From the NCBI GenBank assembly GCA_963576475.1, contig OY754978.1:13191799-13255798 (forward strand): a DNA stretch of 64,000 nucleotides, in the 5' to 3' direction. A program made the translations under genes and the position numbers. Below the pieces are notes generated by a model that searched no databases, had not been told where the DNA came from, and worked only from the letters and a program-made list of their open reading frames with translations. Numbering within the stretch: position 1 is the stretch's first letter; each line of letters starts with the position of its first letter. Of this stretch, positions 44,936-58,445 are shown one piece after another. The stretch comes from Molanna angustata. Taxonomy: Eukaryota; Arthropoda; Insecta; Trichoptera; Molannidae.

Positions 44936-45955
44936 TGTTTTTGTAACATGAAATCAACATAAGTTCTCTAAACTAGACGAATACTTGAGCAATAGATGAA
45001 CAAAATAAGCTTCACCCAAAATAACGAAGACACACTGGTGAAACATATGTGGGCATGAAGAATAAATTGTTTCTAAAAAGATATCTACTAGCTTTAAAAA
45101 TGAAATGGTTTTACCCAATGAAAGGGTGTAGGATGAAAATGTTTGAATCCGTTGCTGTATGAGATGAACCCTGTGATAAAAAGAGTGGATTATACTCCGG
45201 TCGAATGAGATGTCCCCATAGTACATTTGTTAGATCAGATAAGAGTTTTTTTTTGTAAAAGAGCAATTCTGAGAAATTTGATAAAGGAGAACTACTTAGT
45301 ATATTTATATACGCTAGTTCTTGGCGTCATGCAGTATGCAAAGAAGCCATTATTTGCTAGAATGCATGGTGCAGCATAAATTTGGTTAACAAGGCCCCAT
45401 CTTATACTGTGTCTTCATCGTATAAAGCTGTCTGAAGATGTCGTTCTCCTCCTGATATGCGGGGTTTTCTGCACGTTGAGAAATTATCGTGTGGTTTTCT
45501 CTGATTCCCTGATACAAAATGACGCTATGGTTTATTTAAGTGACTAGTGTTTTACGAGTATCCACTCGTCTACGAGCGTATATCGGAAAGTACTATTATT
45601 TTTAGAACTTTTCGATGTAAAAAAATGTACAAAACGTTATAAAATAATCATTTTTATTTATTATCGGCCCATAGACCTTCTCCTCGGTCGTGGGCCAGGA
45701 CCCATTGGTCAAGCGTTTGGTACCTAGTAGCTTGTTGTTGAAGTAAGTTTAGGTTAGCAAATATATGAATAAATAATTATGAAATTGGCCAAAAGTAATA
45801 ATAAGTCACGCCTCTTATTGTAATATTTGTAAAAGACAAACTTAAAGTAGACATGAGTGATGAATATTCACTAATATTTTTATCTAATAGCAATCCTGAG
45901 TTACAAGAGTTACTTATTTAAAACTATGAATCTAAAAAAATCATTACAATCTATG
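44936..45955. other. No gene recognised
   Basis: A mixed-composition stretch with short open frames (for example 44954-45226, minus) but no family resemblance that I can support. It may be decayed mobile DNA. Confidence 0.3.
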
Positions 45956-45959
45956 AAAA

Positions 45960-46022
45960 CTTATAATTATTTTATGATAATTATATCCATGATATGGGTA
46001 ATAATGAAGTTTTTGATTTCAT
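45960..46022 (+). mobile_element. Fragment of palindromic MITE M1
   Basis: ATAATTATATCCATGATATG, GGTAATAATGAAGTTTTTG and ATTTCA align with 49731-49780 of the intact MITE. Only the inner part of one arm remains. Confidence 0.6.
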
Positions 46023-46654
46023 CATTTGAAAGGACTGTTGATTGAATGAAGTCGTTGATTGATCTTTTTGAACTACAGTACAAAACCTAGTTAAACAGAC
46101 ACAGAAAGACAATGCGAAAGAAATTTTTAAATACTCATATGAATAAATACTTAATTGAAGATGGATAAAAACTTTCACATAATAATATGTGTCAATAAAT
46201 ATAATTATTGAAGATGAATTAATGAACGACATGAACGTGTGGGACTTGGTTTTGTTTGTCCATAAAGGACACGGCATGATAAGTTGTGGTTTTCTTTTAT
46301 GAAATCGCCTATAATTTGTTAGTCTTGCATATTGTGGGGTCTCCTTAAAAATTATCTATAGTATGAGAACCTTGGTACTTTGCCAAAAAAATAAGCAATG
46401 ATTTTAGTAAGAAAATGTTGTGAAAAGGATTGAAGCGATAAGTTATACGAATGAAAATTCAGATTTTATCTCCTTTATTTATTTGGGCAAAGCAAATGTT
46501 AGTTTTCACTTCAATATCATGATAAAATTGAAAATATGTACTCATAAATACTCTAGAACCTTTTATATATATTTTTATACTTTGGTCACAGAGCTATTTT
46601 TAACCAAAGTGATTTTTTTTATGTGTGTTCTCATTGTCTGATTTCGATGACTCT

Positions 46655-46725
46655 TTTATAACTAGTTGCATGTAACACATGAGATCCAACTGTCGATAGT
46701 TATAGTTTGTATAATGTATAGTTGA
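46655..46725 (+). repeat. Fragment shared with 15185-15243
   Basis: ACTAGTTGCATGTAACACAT, GAGATCCAACTGTCGATAG and GTATA match the segment just upstream of the non-LTR tail at 15.2 kb; probably a small remnant of the same retrotransposon. Confidence 0.55.
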
Positions 46726-47231
46726 AGAATAAGTACAAACTATTAACCCATAAATCTAAATTATTTAATATTTTATGATATTTTATTTTCTATACAACAC
46801 ATCATGTAGGTATGTTTGTAAAGGTATACAACACAGCAAGGCACTTGAATCCATTATCAATATTATTGGTAACATAATCAGTTACTGCCAATATGGCGTC
46901 ACTTGTATTCATATAAAGGGTTTTATGGAGTTCAGTCTTTTTTTCTTACCCAGAATATGAAAACAGCATGATGGTTTGTATGTACATATGTTTGGAGATG
47001 TCATACAAATTGTATGAAGCGATGTCTTCACTAAATTCAATTTTTATAAGAATTTAAAAAAAAATTGAGATTAACGAATACAATGTTGTTTTTCTATAGC
47101 AAATTAAATTATCTAGTTGGAGTGATTCGGCTTTTTTCGATATTTTTAAAATCTTTGGAAATATAGGCAGTTAAACACATTTTTCTTAATATAAAATGTT
47201 TGAGAAACTCTGGAATTCTTTTTAAATAAGG

Positions 47232-47700
47232 ATTTTGAGATTTTGTTTCCGTCTATTATTATACCAATTTTCAGGATTCTAGCTTTAATGGTTCCGGAGA
47301 TATATGGAAAAATTAAGTAAAAGTTCAAAAGTTGATAACTCCTGACTGAAACCAAAATTCTAAATTCTGAGTATAAAAGTTTTGTAGGCCTATGTGATAA
47401 TATCTATATATTCTGAAAATTGGGGCTTTGTAAATTGAGTGGATCAAAAGTTATAAGGGACGGACGGACGCACACACACACACACACAGACAGACACACT
47501 AAATGTTCTTCTCCGAATTCTGAGTAAATCAATGTATAACATATATGCCATGCGAAGCCTTTAAGTTGGTATTTTTTGACTCCAAAGTTGGAAAAACTGT
47601 TAAAAATATAGACCATGCATACAAATCTCGCGTATCTTGAGGTGATACTTTGTTGATATGTTAAGAGAACAAAGTTCTCTTGAATAAATCGACAGTTGGA
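47232..47700 (+). repeat. Dispersed repeat R3, copy 2
   Basis: Same family as 18700-19195. It holds a longer ACGGACGCACACAC microsatellite at 47460-47490. Non-coding. Confidence 0.75.
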
Positions 47701-47977
47701 TGGAAAAATACACGAGAAATCGTGTATTTCTCGATTGGTTCCATTTCAATTTGGCCAAGATTTGATCACGAAATCTACGACAACATCATCAAAAACAAAA
47801 AAAAATCGAAAGGGATTACGTACTTCTATGGCGGTTCCATTTGAACAAAGCTAAGACATTTGATGATGGATATCATGAGAAATTATAAAACTCATCAATT
47901 TGCGGAGCATTTGCGTATTATTGAACAGGCGAATGGTATGAAAGATATTTAATTATACGATATTATGTATATATTAT

Positions 47978-48055
47978 GATGTTCATACCATCACCTCATC
48001 TCTCTCAAGGGGTAGGCAGAGAGAATCGAACATCACGTTTCTCTATCTTGTTATA
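47978..48055 (-). pseudogene. RTE-like tail remnant (minus)
   Basis: Plus strand TTCATACCATCACCTCATCT, CTCTCAAGGGGTAGGCAGAG and AGAATCGAACATCACGTTTC is the reverse complement of the last 70 bp of the RTE family (compare 4918-4985). Only the very end of the coding tail and the 3' end remain. Confidence 0.7.
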
Positions 48056-49617
48056 AAATACATTCGAAGTCGCTTTATTTATATGCAAGATTATTTTAGT
48101 ACACAAATACCAAACATTGCGTTATGACCAGCGGCGACTCTATACGAAGTGCGTTGGATCAATTGCACTACCAATTTTTAAATGGTATATTCTAAAAATT
48201 AATATTAAAATATGTTTTTAATATATCATTACGCTTTAATTTATTAGTTATTTTTCAAAACCAATTGAATATTATATAATATACCCTCGCAATCGACATC
48301 ATATAATGAAATCTACCGCAATACAAATATTATCATTATGTAATGTATGGCGTGCAATATACATATCGCACCAAAATTGATTTCTTTTTAATACAGCGTA
48401 TGAATGAAGAGAAAGAGATAGTCCCCTGGCAGATGAAATAATAGCGATACTTGTACTGAACTCATAAGGCAGACTCGTGCAGGCTCGTGCGCTGCACTGA
48501 GTTTATCATATCTTAGATGTAATTAGTATGTATACCTCTATCTCGCTCTCTAATTCATTAGCCATTCGTATTGAAAGAGATGAGTATCACGTATACATGA
48601 CACACAGCCGATTCCGCGCCTAAAATACGAGTGTCACATATTGACACACAACTATAGACCTAATTACTTAGTATATATTAATACTTGATTGAGACGAAAA
48701 TTGTATGAATAATACTCCCATACATTTGTCTTCACGACATCTGTTGATAAATCAGTAAAACAATATTGTAAAATAACAATATTGCTTATAAAAGAGCACT
48801 AATTCAAATGTATACCTACATAATTATCCTTGTTTGAACTTGACTTTTACCAATCGTCAATATCAGGCGCGGTTTTTATTTTGAATTAAAAAATGATTTG
48901 AAAACAAATACTGTTACTTTAATACATTTATTTAAATATCCTATATTGTATTAATGATTTTAATGCCTATTAATTTATTATTAATTCAAGAAAAAATTGC
49001 ACTACCAAAAATGATCAAAAATACCATCGACCAGTCGCCACAGGTTATGACCAACATATTAAACTATTCCCATTGAATCAGAGAGGAAATGGAAGACCCT
49101 TGATGTGATACCCTTCAGTGTGCGGTATATGTGATTATTTTATGTGAAAAAATATAGATATTAAAACTGTACACGATTGGTAGAGAAGGATCTGCCTCGG
49201 AACTCTTGGATTTTTTAAGATAGAGGTTTTATCCTGGTTGTCAAAGTGAATGGAATAAGCGAAGAAAAAAAATCATATGATGGCAGAGAGCCATAGAAAA
49301 TTCAAATTAGAACTGCCTCAGAACAGTCTATGTCTAGCGAGGCAGTTAAATTTCCAAATGTGTGGAAAAAATATTATAAAATTGTAATTAGGTGTAAATT
49401 AAATTGTGTTTTGTTCCTTTGTTATATTAATACTGTTGGAAATATATAATTCATTCAATAAAAATATTCATTCATTAGGAGGGCATAAAACGCCAAGTTT
49501 AAATTGTCCAAGTGACTGAAAATATGCTATATAATAACCGCCAAATACACCATGAAGTTCATGAACTTATTCAAATGATCGGAAACCCAAAATTTGTTGC
49601 ATTTTCATAACAAACAT
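48056..49617. other. AT-rich sequence, no gene recognised
   Basis: No supported coding region. A 9-bp hairpin (AACTGCCTC...GAGGCAGTT) lies at about 49310-49347. Confidence 0.35.
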
Positions 49618-49801
49618 GGGGGGCAAGTCTGGTTCGACCGGCGAAATCAAAACCCCAGTGATTACCCATATCATGGATATAATTATCGTATGGAGTTCTA
49701 TGACATCTAAAGATGTTGTAGAACTCCATATATTAATTATATCCATGATATGGGTAATCATGAGGGTTTTGATTTCGCCGATTGAACCAGACTTGCCCCC
49801 C
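49618..49801. mobile_element. Palindromic MITE M1, symmetrical over 184 bp
   Basis: Ends GGGGGGCAAGTCTGGTTC and its inverse. The whole element is one inverted repeat centred at 49709.5 (ACATCTAAAGATGT), with only scattered mismatches between arms. It is non-coding; short ORFs on both strands are by-products of the symmetry. No clear target duplication was found. Decayed relatives lie at 45960-46022 and 62630-62722. Confidence 0.88.
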
Positions 49802-51045
49802 TGACTTAAAATAAAAAGACACAAAAATATACTAAGATTTTCTTCAAACTTTAAGAATAAAAAATATTTTTTCTCTTCGACTAAACGTATAGTTATGCTT
49901 TAAAAAAGAATATTTTGATTAATTTTTAGCACAATTTTGTACGCTTATTCAGTAAAGAATATAAACATTGTACCAATAACTTTTTATTTCAAAGTGCGAT
50001 GTTTGAGTTACATAATACATCTTATGTAAATTTAGTTGTATGTAGGTCTTGTACAAAGTGTAATAAAATTTATATTATTTTTCTTATATAAATTCCCACG
50101 AATTTGTATAATTATATCGATCGAGATTCGAGCTACATGTTAGTTTTCATTTTTCGAATACAAATTATTTATAATAATTCAAATATAAGCACCTAAGTAT
50201 GTATTAAAATTATTCATTTTTGTCAAGAAAAGCTCTTTTAATGTAGTGTATTATGAAGTTAATAAATACATTTTTTTCTATTCACTTAATTCATGAAATC
50301 TATCGAACGTAAAAATTTAAATTTATCTCGAAAACGTATTCAAATTCATAATTAACGAGAAAAAAATTGATTTACTTACCTTTAAAAATCAAGTGATTAA
50401 AATTTGTATGAAATATGATGTAAAAAAATACTTTCTCCTTGACGAATTATGAGATACCTTCTATCACAGGTTTAATAATTTATCGAAGAAGCTTTCACGA
50501 AAAAGAAGATCTATAAGACTGGGCGAAGATAATCTGTAAGATAATCTCACCTTTCATTACACTCAGTACAGACAAAAATATTCACATTATATAATATATT
50601 TAAGATACCTTTATTAATAATAATAATATATTTATTTTACGTCATAAGAAAAGAAAACTTACAGAAACAATACACCACAGACACTACTCAGTATTTACAT
50701 AAAAACAAACAAAAAATATACAAAACAAAAAACATGATAAACAAAAAAAAAAATAATAAAAAAATATGGGTGCTCCCTGATTGGCATCATTCCATCACTT
50801 TACCTATGTCTATCTAACTAGGAATAATTCCTGTTTCAAGACAGACAATTTCAATGTATTTTCACTACGCTTTAACATCATGCGATAGAAATTTCAATCG
50901 ATTGAATTAAAAAAGAACATAAACATCAATATAAGAAACAAGAAGAAAAAAATTTAAACTATGCATAAAAATTTGGAGTTTTGTATTGAAAACAGGGACC
51001 TGAATCAGATGATTTAAAACCATAGGAAATAAGAATATACATGAT

Positions 51046-51215
51046 TTAGATGGGTGATGGTGGCAAGCGATTAGCGCGCAGGATTGGTAATCCAGTAGTC
51101 GCGAGTTCGAATCCTGATATGACCGATTTCGTTCACCACAAGCATAAGAATTGATGCTTAATTTATGGAATGTATGATGTTGTATATATAATTGTTTCAG
51201 GGACATACATTTTTT
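51046..51215 (+). mobile_element. tRNA-derived SINE, copy 1
   Basis: TGGCAAGCGATTAGCGCGCA (A-box region, 51061 onward) and GTTCGAATCC (B box, 51105-51114) are spaced as in a tRNA gene. A non-tRNA body follows (GACCGATTTCGTTCACC, ACAAGCAT...ATGCTTA) and the copy ends in GGGACATACATTTTTTT. It aligns throughout with 61890-62062. Confidence 0.85.
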
Positions 51216-51245
51216 TGAAATAATAAAAAAGAGAAATTATTATAA

Positions 51246-51280
51246 AGGGGGCGCTTGCTGTCAAGGTACCTATTTTTGCT
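51246..51280 (+). repeat. Partial copy of hairpin repeat H1
   Basis: GGGGGCGCTTGCTGTCAAGG and TACCTATTTTTGCT match one arm of the hairpin at 52271-52357. Confidence 0.55.
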
Positions 51281-51285
51281 ATCAA

Positions 51286-51440
51286 CACTATGGAATAGTG
51301 GAGTTATGATTTTACAATTTTTAAGCGTATTTTTTTACATCAATTTCTCAACGGATATCATGTAGAGAGTGCTCACTGTGAGTTTCGTCGTGATGTGTTT
51401 GTATGTTTGTACATACGGTGTACGGTGTACGCCGTACGGA
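51286..51440 (+). repeat. Dispersed repeat family R1, copy 3
   Basis: CACTATGGAATAGTGGAGTT through GATATCATGTAGAGAGTGCT and GTGATGTGTTTGTATGTTTG; aligns with 4107-4250. Confidence 0.75.
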
Positions 51441-51448
51441 TTTTCCTT

Positions 51449-51725
51449 TTTGTGTCCTTTCTACAGCCCAAATTATTAGTCCGATCGACTTCATATTAAC
51501 ATCATATAATATATGTAAAGTGCGTAGACATAGAGCTGATTAGTTTTCCATCGACAACTTTTTATTTCTTCTCTATGATTTCATCATTTACGTTGGTTTT
51601 TTTGTGTCCTCTCTGCAGCCCAAACTATAAGTCCTTCATTTTCATATCATATGTGTTAAGTCCATAAACTTAGAGCTGATTAGTTTTCCATAGATATCCG
51701 TTAATTTCTTGTCTTTGATTTCATA
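51449..51725 (+). repeat. Tandem duplication, period about 152 bp
   Basis: TGTGTCC(T/-)TTCTACAGCCCAAA starts at 51451 and again (TGTGTCCTCTCTGCAGCCCAAA) at 51603. Both units contain AGAGCTGATTAGTTTTCCAT. The copies are diverged, so this is an old duplication; it directly follows the R1 copy and may be part of the same element. Confidence 0.75.
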
Positions 51726-52270
51726 TGTCCAAATTTACAAAATGCTCTTATGGTCTGGAAAATCGAGGTATTTTTATACTGTTTAAAATTTTGATACAAT
51801 AAAAATACACTCATTCAAAATTCATTTAAGGATTTTCGAAATTTAAAGAAAAAATCTATGGTCTGCCATATCAATGTGAAATAAATTTCATATTTGTATG
51901 AAAAATGTATATTACAGAAGTAAAATAGCTTCTGTATGGAAAAATTGAATGATCAAGTTCGTATTGATATTGTATGTGTCTCTATAGACAAGTGTATTTT
52001 TTACTCTCCACTTCTAACTTTCTCAAGGGGAGGCAGCGAAATCCGAACACAGCATTCTTCTATTCATTCATCTTTATTTGTCTTTGATAATGCTGTAATG
52101 TGTCGTGAAAAAAGTCCGTGTGTTTGAAATGTGTATTGTAATCTCGCTGAAGTCTAAACAAAGGTGCAAAGTATCTGTAATTAGTGTGTCATACTGGTAA
52201 GTGAAATAAATTATGTGAGCGGGCATCTCTATTTGGTATATGGAGTGATATATTATTGAGTATGATGGAT

Positions 52271-52357
52271 TATCAAATTGAATAAAAGATACGCTGGTAG
52301 CAGGCGCCCTCTTTAAGGGGCGGACTGCTGCCAACGTACCTATTTTTCAATTTGATA
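52271..52357. repeat. Hairpin repeat H1, 87 bp inverted repeat
   Basis: TATCAAATTGAA...GGTAGCAGGCG and CGGACTGCTGCC...TTCAATTTGATA form arms around CCCTCTTTAAGGGG. A further arm-like copy is at 52598-52651 and a shorter one at 51246-51280. Probably a small MITE family or foldback remnant. Confidence 0.75.
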
Positions 52358-52597
52358 TACCATCATTATTTCTTATGAAATTGTTTTGAAAAAAATATAA
52401 TTTAGATAGTTTGGGTATTAATAAAGAAAAATGTATCTTTACTTATTGATAATGTTCTGAATAAATTCTTGTAGAAAAATAATGGCATACCCCGATTTTG
52501 AAGGTTTATCTTATATTTTTAATAAAATATAAAGCGTAGTTCAACATATTTTATATAGACTATTTTTTTCAAATCATTCGTTTTGTAGTAATGATGC

Positions 52598-52651
52598 AAA
52601 TTCAAATTGAAAAAAATAGGTACGTTGGCAGTAGTCACCCTCTTAAAGTGA
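52598..52651 (+). repeat. Arm copy of hairpin repeat H1
   Basis: TTCAAATTGAAAAAAATAGG, TACGTTGGCAGTAGTCACCC and TCTTAAAGTG match one arm of 52271-52357. With it, the interval 52271-52651 is bounded by related inverted sequences. Confidence 0.65.
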
Positions 52652-54440
52652 TTTCTTAATAATTTGTCCGCTAATCAATATGTTTCCATTAGTTAAATTT
52701 CATTCGTCACCGTCGCAAAGCTAAACTCTTTTCTCTCTTTTACACCGATACATCATACCACACTTCCGTAAATTGGAACTTGTCATCCATACTGATTGAG
52801 AATCGGTCGATTTTCACCTTTTGTATAAATATGGTATAAAAGTATAAGGATAATATTGTTAATATCAATTGTCGATAAATAATTACTACCTTTATTTTAT
52901 CAGAATTTCAATAAAGTCTTTAAATTGTACCGAATCGCTTTTCATTCGTTAACAACGCAATGTTTAAGACGAAAGATACGGATTGAACTTGGAAGCCAAG
53001 AAAAATAGATTTTGTCAAAACTTTGTTAGGAAATTTATTCAAGTTTGATTACAGCAAGACAATCTTCCGGCAGAGCTTCAGCTGTATTCTTGCCGACAAA
53101 ATAATAATAATAATCTTTGTTGCTATCCAAAATCTCTGTGTTGCCATGTTGTTTGTTTGAATGTTTAGAGAAATATTTAATACATTCAGGAAATAGGATA
53201 TTGTAACAAAATTTCAGAGTTGTTTATTTATGTACGTTCGCGTACAAACGGAGGGCAACATTTACGCAGAATAAAAAAATTGATCTTATAAAAGCTCGTC
53301 ATTTTGAATCTCTTTAAAAATTTGTTTATAAAACTGGGCACTCTTTCCAAATTTGAATATAAAACTAAATAATTTGAAATCGGATGATTATTATTATACA
53401 TAGTTTAATTTTATTGTTGAAATATTCAAGATTTATTGCCGATGAAAAAAATATTGTTTTAGTCATTTCCAACGATAGCACAAAAAGCACAGTGGAATAA
53501 TATTAAAATATGTGTACAACAAAAAGAGTGGAGTATCTATTGGATGAATTATAGGAAGAGGTATCAGACAAAACAAATAAATCCATTTGGGGCTAGGGTT
53601 TTGTGTATCAAAAGCGAAAACATATTTGTGCGTATGTATATGTGGTAAGGAAATAAATAAAATAATTTATTTTATTTTTACGAAACGTATACTTTATCGT
53701 GAAATATTATGTTGGCCAAAATAACGTATACTTTATGTTGGCCATAGTGTATTGATTAGTAGGTAGGTAGGTACATACTCTTTCATATTTTTTTTATTTA
53801 AAACAAAATATAAATTCAGGCCAATGCCGGTTACACAAAATATTAAAAGGAGGCTCTTAAACGATAAATAAATGACTTTGTTGACACTGGTTTACTTCTC
53901 AAAATCTAAGGTGGTGTTCGGAGAGTTTCAAGGACCTGGTTGAAAAACAAGAGAGCCCCAAGATTAACAAGAAACTCGAGTAGATTAAACTTGAACCAAC
54001 ACGTACAACTTTTAACCATGATCTCTTTTGACATTTGTATGATTGGGGTTGAGTTTCCAAGTTCGTGTCAAGATGATCTGGCGTCCTTTATTAAAGGCTG
54101 TCTTTCGCTTCGGGATAAGTAGAAAGTTCAAAATATAAATAAAAGAAGAAGCGTGCCAACATTGCGAGTCTTTGGGAAGTTATTAATAAAACGAAAAAAG
54201 CGTTTGCCTATTACATGGAAAATCTTCTTCTTGCTCTGGTTTAGGCCGAGGGCCTGAAGTTTGATTTAATTATTTAACTTCACGCACAAATGTTTTTGAA
54301 AAAAATTATCTGTTTGGTATAGCAAGAAAAATTTAAATATAAAACTTACATATACATAAATAAATAAATCAATCAATGATCGAATAAATTAATAACATAC
54401 AGATCAACCATTTCTATAACTATATTTGGAGATAAATAAT
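52652..54440. other. AT-rich sequence, no gene recognised
   Basis: No coding region or structured repeat that I can support. The frame 53940-54122 resembles nothing known. Confidence 0.35.
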
Positions 54441-54552
54441 TAAAAAGGCAGGACAACGTCTGCCGGGTTTTACTAGTAAAATATAAAAATAAAAAGGCCA
54501 AGGTATGGAATATATAAAGGAATAGTACTTTAATTATACTGTGTATTTCTTT

Positions 54553-55080
54553 GTAATACTCTTCTTCATCTTGCATTCCCTCATTATGTCCTCATTTTTT
54601 ATTCTATCATATACCGTTCTATAACATAATCTTCTTAGTGATCTCATTTCCACAGCATTTATTCTACTTTCATGCGTCTTTTGCCACGTCCATGTTTCAC
54701 TGGCATACATCAAAGTGGGCACTACAATTGCATTATGTACGGCAATTTTGGCTTCCTTTGAGATGCTTGGATCGGACATTACTGGTCCTAGAGCTCCGTT
54801 TATTCTGTTACCTGCCATAACTCTTCTTTCAATGACTTTATCAGGTCTTCCATTCCGTTCAAACATACTCCCCAAGTATAAATATTCCTCTACTTGTTCT
54901 AGCCATTCGTTCTCTACTTTTATTCTACACGGAGTTATACTTTCAGTTTTTTCGAATACCAATATCTTAGATTTACTCACATTCATTTTCAGTCCGTTCT
55001 GCAAGCATGTTTCATACACTTTATTCACTAAACTCATCCGCACATTCAGCAATCACCACTTTATCATCTGCATACATCAA
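54553..55080 (-). pseudogene. RTE-like RT palm-end and thumb segment (inverted)
   Basis: Open for about 170 residues. YADD occurs at the inner junction, then the thumb: KMNVSKSKILVFEK, EQVEEYLYLGSMF, RRVMAGNRINGALGP and TLMYASETWTWQKTHESR. YLGSxF, NxRIxxxxxAxxxL and PxxLYGSExWxx are standard blocks of RTE/CR1 reverse transcriptases. No stop in this stretch, which suggests a young copy, but the reading frame is detached from its C-terminal part by the inversion. Confidence 0.82.
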
Positions 55081-55401
55081 ATCACGTAAATAAAATGAAA
55101 GTGAATTCCTTGAGGTGGTTTGGACATATTGAAAGAATGAATGATGAACGACTGACCAAAAAAATATACATGGGTGTAAGAGATGGAGTGAATAGTAGGG
55201 GGCGCCCCAGAAAGGGATAGCATGACCATGTGAATGATATTTTGAAAGAAGGAAATATAAGAAGCTTGAATAATCGACGAGCATGTATGAGACGATGCAT
55301 GGATGTAAAGGAAGCTAGGAATGTATGCAAAGATCGAGGAGTATGGCGCTCGGTTCTCTCTGCTTACCTCATAAGGGATATGGCGTGATGGTATGTATGT
55401 A
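54553..55401. mobile_element. RTE-like insertion with inverted 5' part (twin priming)
   Basis: The 5' part (54553-55080) is on the minus strand: DLMYADDKVVI, then SLVNKVYETCLQNGLKMNV, YLYLGSMFERNG, PTLMYASETWTW and ECKMKKSIT. The 3' part (55082-55390) is on the plus strand and continues just where the inverted part stops: MKVNSLRWFGHIERMNDER, GRPRKG, SVLSAYLIRDMA, with one stop within. It ends in GGCGTGATGGTATGTATGTA. Putative target repeats TGTATTTCTTT flank it at 54542-54552 and 55402-55412. The RT palm/thumb and C-terminal tail are present; endonuclease and most RT fingers are missing. Confidence 0.82.
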
Positions 55402-55460
55402 TGTATTTCTTTTGTTTTTTTTATTATTTGATTGATATTGGATATTGTTGATGATGTTTT

Positions 55461-55797
55461 TTGTTTTCATATGATATATTTTCATATGTCCTTTTAAATC
55501 CAAATTTACCTCAGTATCTCAAAGATAAATTCACTTATCTTTCAAGCCACGGGCGTCCACTTCGATCTGCTGAACGTGCTTTACTATCTATCCCTATTCA
55601 TAGTCCTGAATTTTCTAGCTCTTCATTTGAAGTACATTCAGCTAGACTATGGAATAGCCTAAGTCCTGATATTACGTCTTCTATCTCACTAAACATCTTC
55701 AAGAAAAGGCTAAAGCAAAAATATTTATCTGACAATACCTGATTACATCTTCCTCTCTTCTTCCTTTCCTTATCCTTGAGTCTTCCTATCATCGAAC
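55461..55797 (+). pseudogene. CR1-like non-LTR RT tail, family E1 copy 2
   Basis: LLNPNLPQYLKDKFTYLSSHG, PLRSAERALLSIPIHS, FEVHSARLWNSLSPD and IFKKRLKQKYL, then stop at 55742. Very close to the 43843-44157 copy. The first 55 bp of the 3' UTR also match, then similarity stops at about 55797. It resumes at 58213 with ACTATGAATTGTTC, so the UTR seems split by a nested insertion. Confidence 0.78.
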
Positions 55798-56110
55798 TTA
55801 CAAGCCTAATAAATTATAGAGTCCCTACTAGACCCACCAGACAGAACGAACTTTTCAAAATCACCACGTGTAAAACCAACTCTTACAAAAATGCATTTAT
55901 CAACCGAAGTTGCTATAATCAACTTTTTAAATCAATTGACCCTTTTCATTCAAATATTGATACTTTTAAAAACAAATCCTTTCCGTATAATATTACCCCT
56001 TAACGGCTCCCTAACTTACTATAACACATAAAACTTTTAAAAAACAAATCCTTTCCGTATTATATTACCCCTTAACGGCTCCCTAACTTACTATAACACA
56101 TAAATCCTCT
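55798..56110 (+). pseudogene. Second non-LTR RT tail, family E2 (nested)
   Basis: RVPTRPTRQNELFKI, CKTNSYKNAFINRSCYNQL and DTFKNKSFPYN. The R-x-x-xLF-x-x-x-C+TN...N-x-x-x-NR-x-x-x-YN-x-L...DxF+ order is the end of Jockey-type RTs. A 71-bp stretch around AAACAAATCCTTTCCGTAT is tandemly duplicated (55963/56034). It sits within the UTR of the E1 copy; its own 3' tail is probably 58031-58212, ending in AAATAAATAAAATAAAAT. Confidence 0.65.
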
Positions 56111-56400
56111 CACACTCACACATGCACACACACTCACTCACACATACAAACAATCACACGCCATATTATACTAATTTTCAAAATATCTTTTATACTGGAT
56201 AAATATCTTTATACTACTAAATTTATATTGGATTTTATTTTTTATTTTGTAAACTACCCATTGCTGGAGATAGGTCACCCGCACATTAATGTTGAAATTT
56301 AATGAATCATCGCACGGTCGTAAATGCAGTGCCGTTGTATGTAGGTACCCACTAACAATACATTGATTTTTATGTGACCCCTTCAGTGACGATGTGGCTA

Positions 56401-58212
<1,812 letters not shown>

Positions 58213-58445
58213 TCATTACTATGAATTGTTCTTATATACTATCTTCTTTGTTTTATTTTTTACTTTTCTTCTGCTATCTTTTATTTATTTTGTAATGTAA
58301 TTAACTGATTGCCATGGTACACATTATTTTGTATATTTAACATTTACTCTGGTTGGTTGGAAGAAATTGCCATCAGGCAATAAGCCCGCCAGTGTACTAA
58401 TTATATGTACAAGAAGACTTAAATAAATAAATAAATAAATTTGTG
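58213..58445 (+). other. 3' UTR end of non-LTR element E1
   Basis: Aligns with the UTR of the minus-strand copy at 43585-43790: CTATGAATTGTTC, GGTTGGTTGGAAGAAATTGC, CAATAAGCCCGCCAGTGTAC and TGTACAAGAAGA, ending in (AAAT)n. Confidence 0.75.

Noticed and set aside
44954..45226. 90-codon minus-strand frame
   Set aside because: I compared it by eye with mariner and non-LTR motifs and found no convincing match.
49567..49824. Two overlapping opposite-strand frames with nearly the same protein sequence
   Set aside because: They result from the perfect symmetry of the palindromic MITE.
51061..51130. tRNA gene at 51.06 kb (and 61.90 kb)
   Set aside because: A and B boxes are present but the acceptor stem does not pair and both copies share a long non-tRNA body; they are SINEs.
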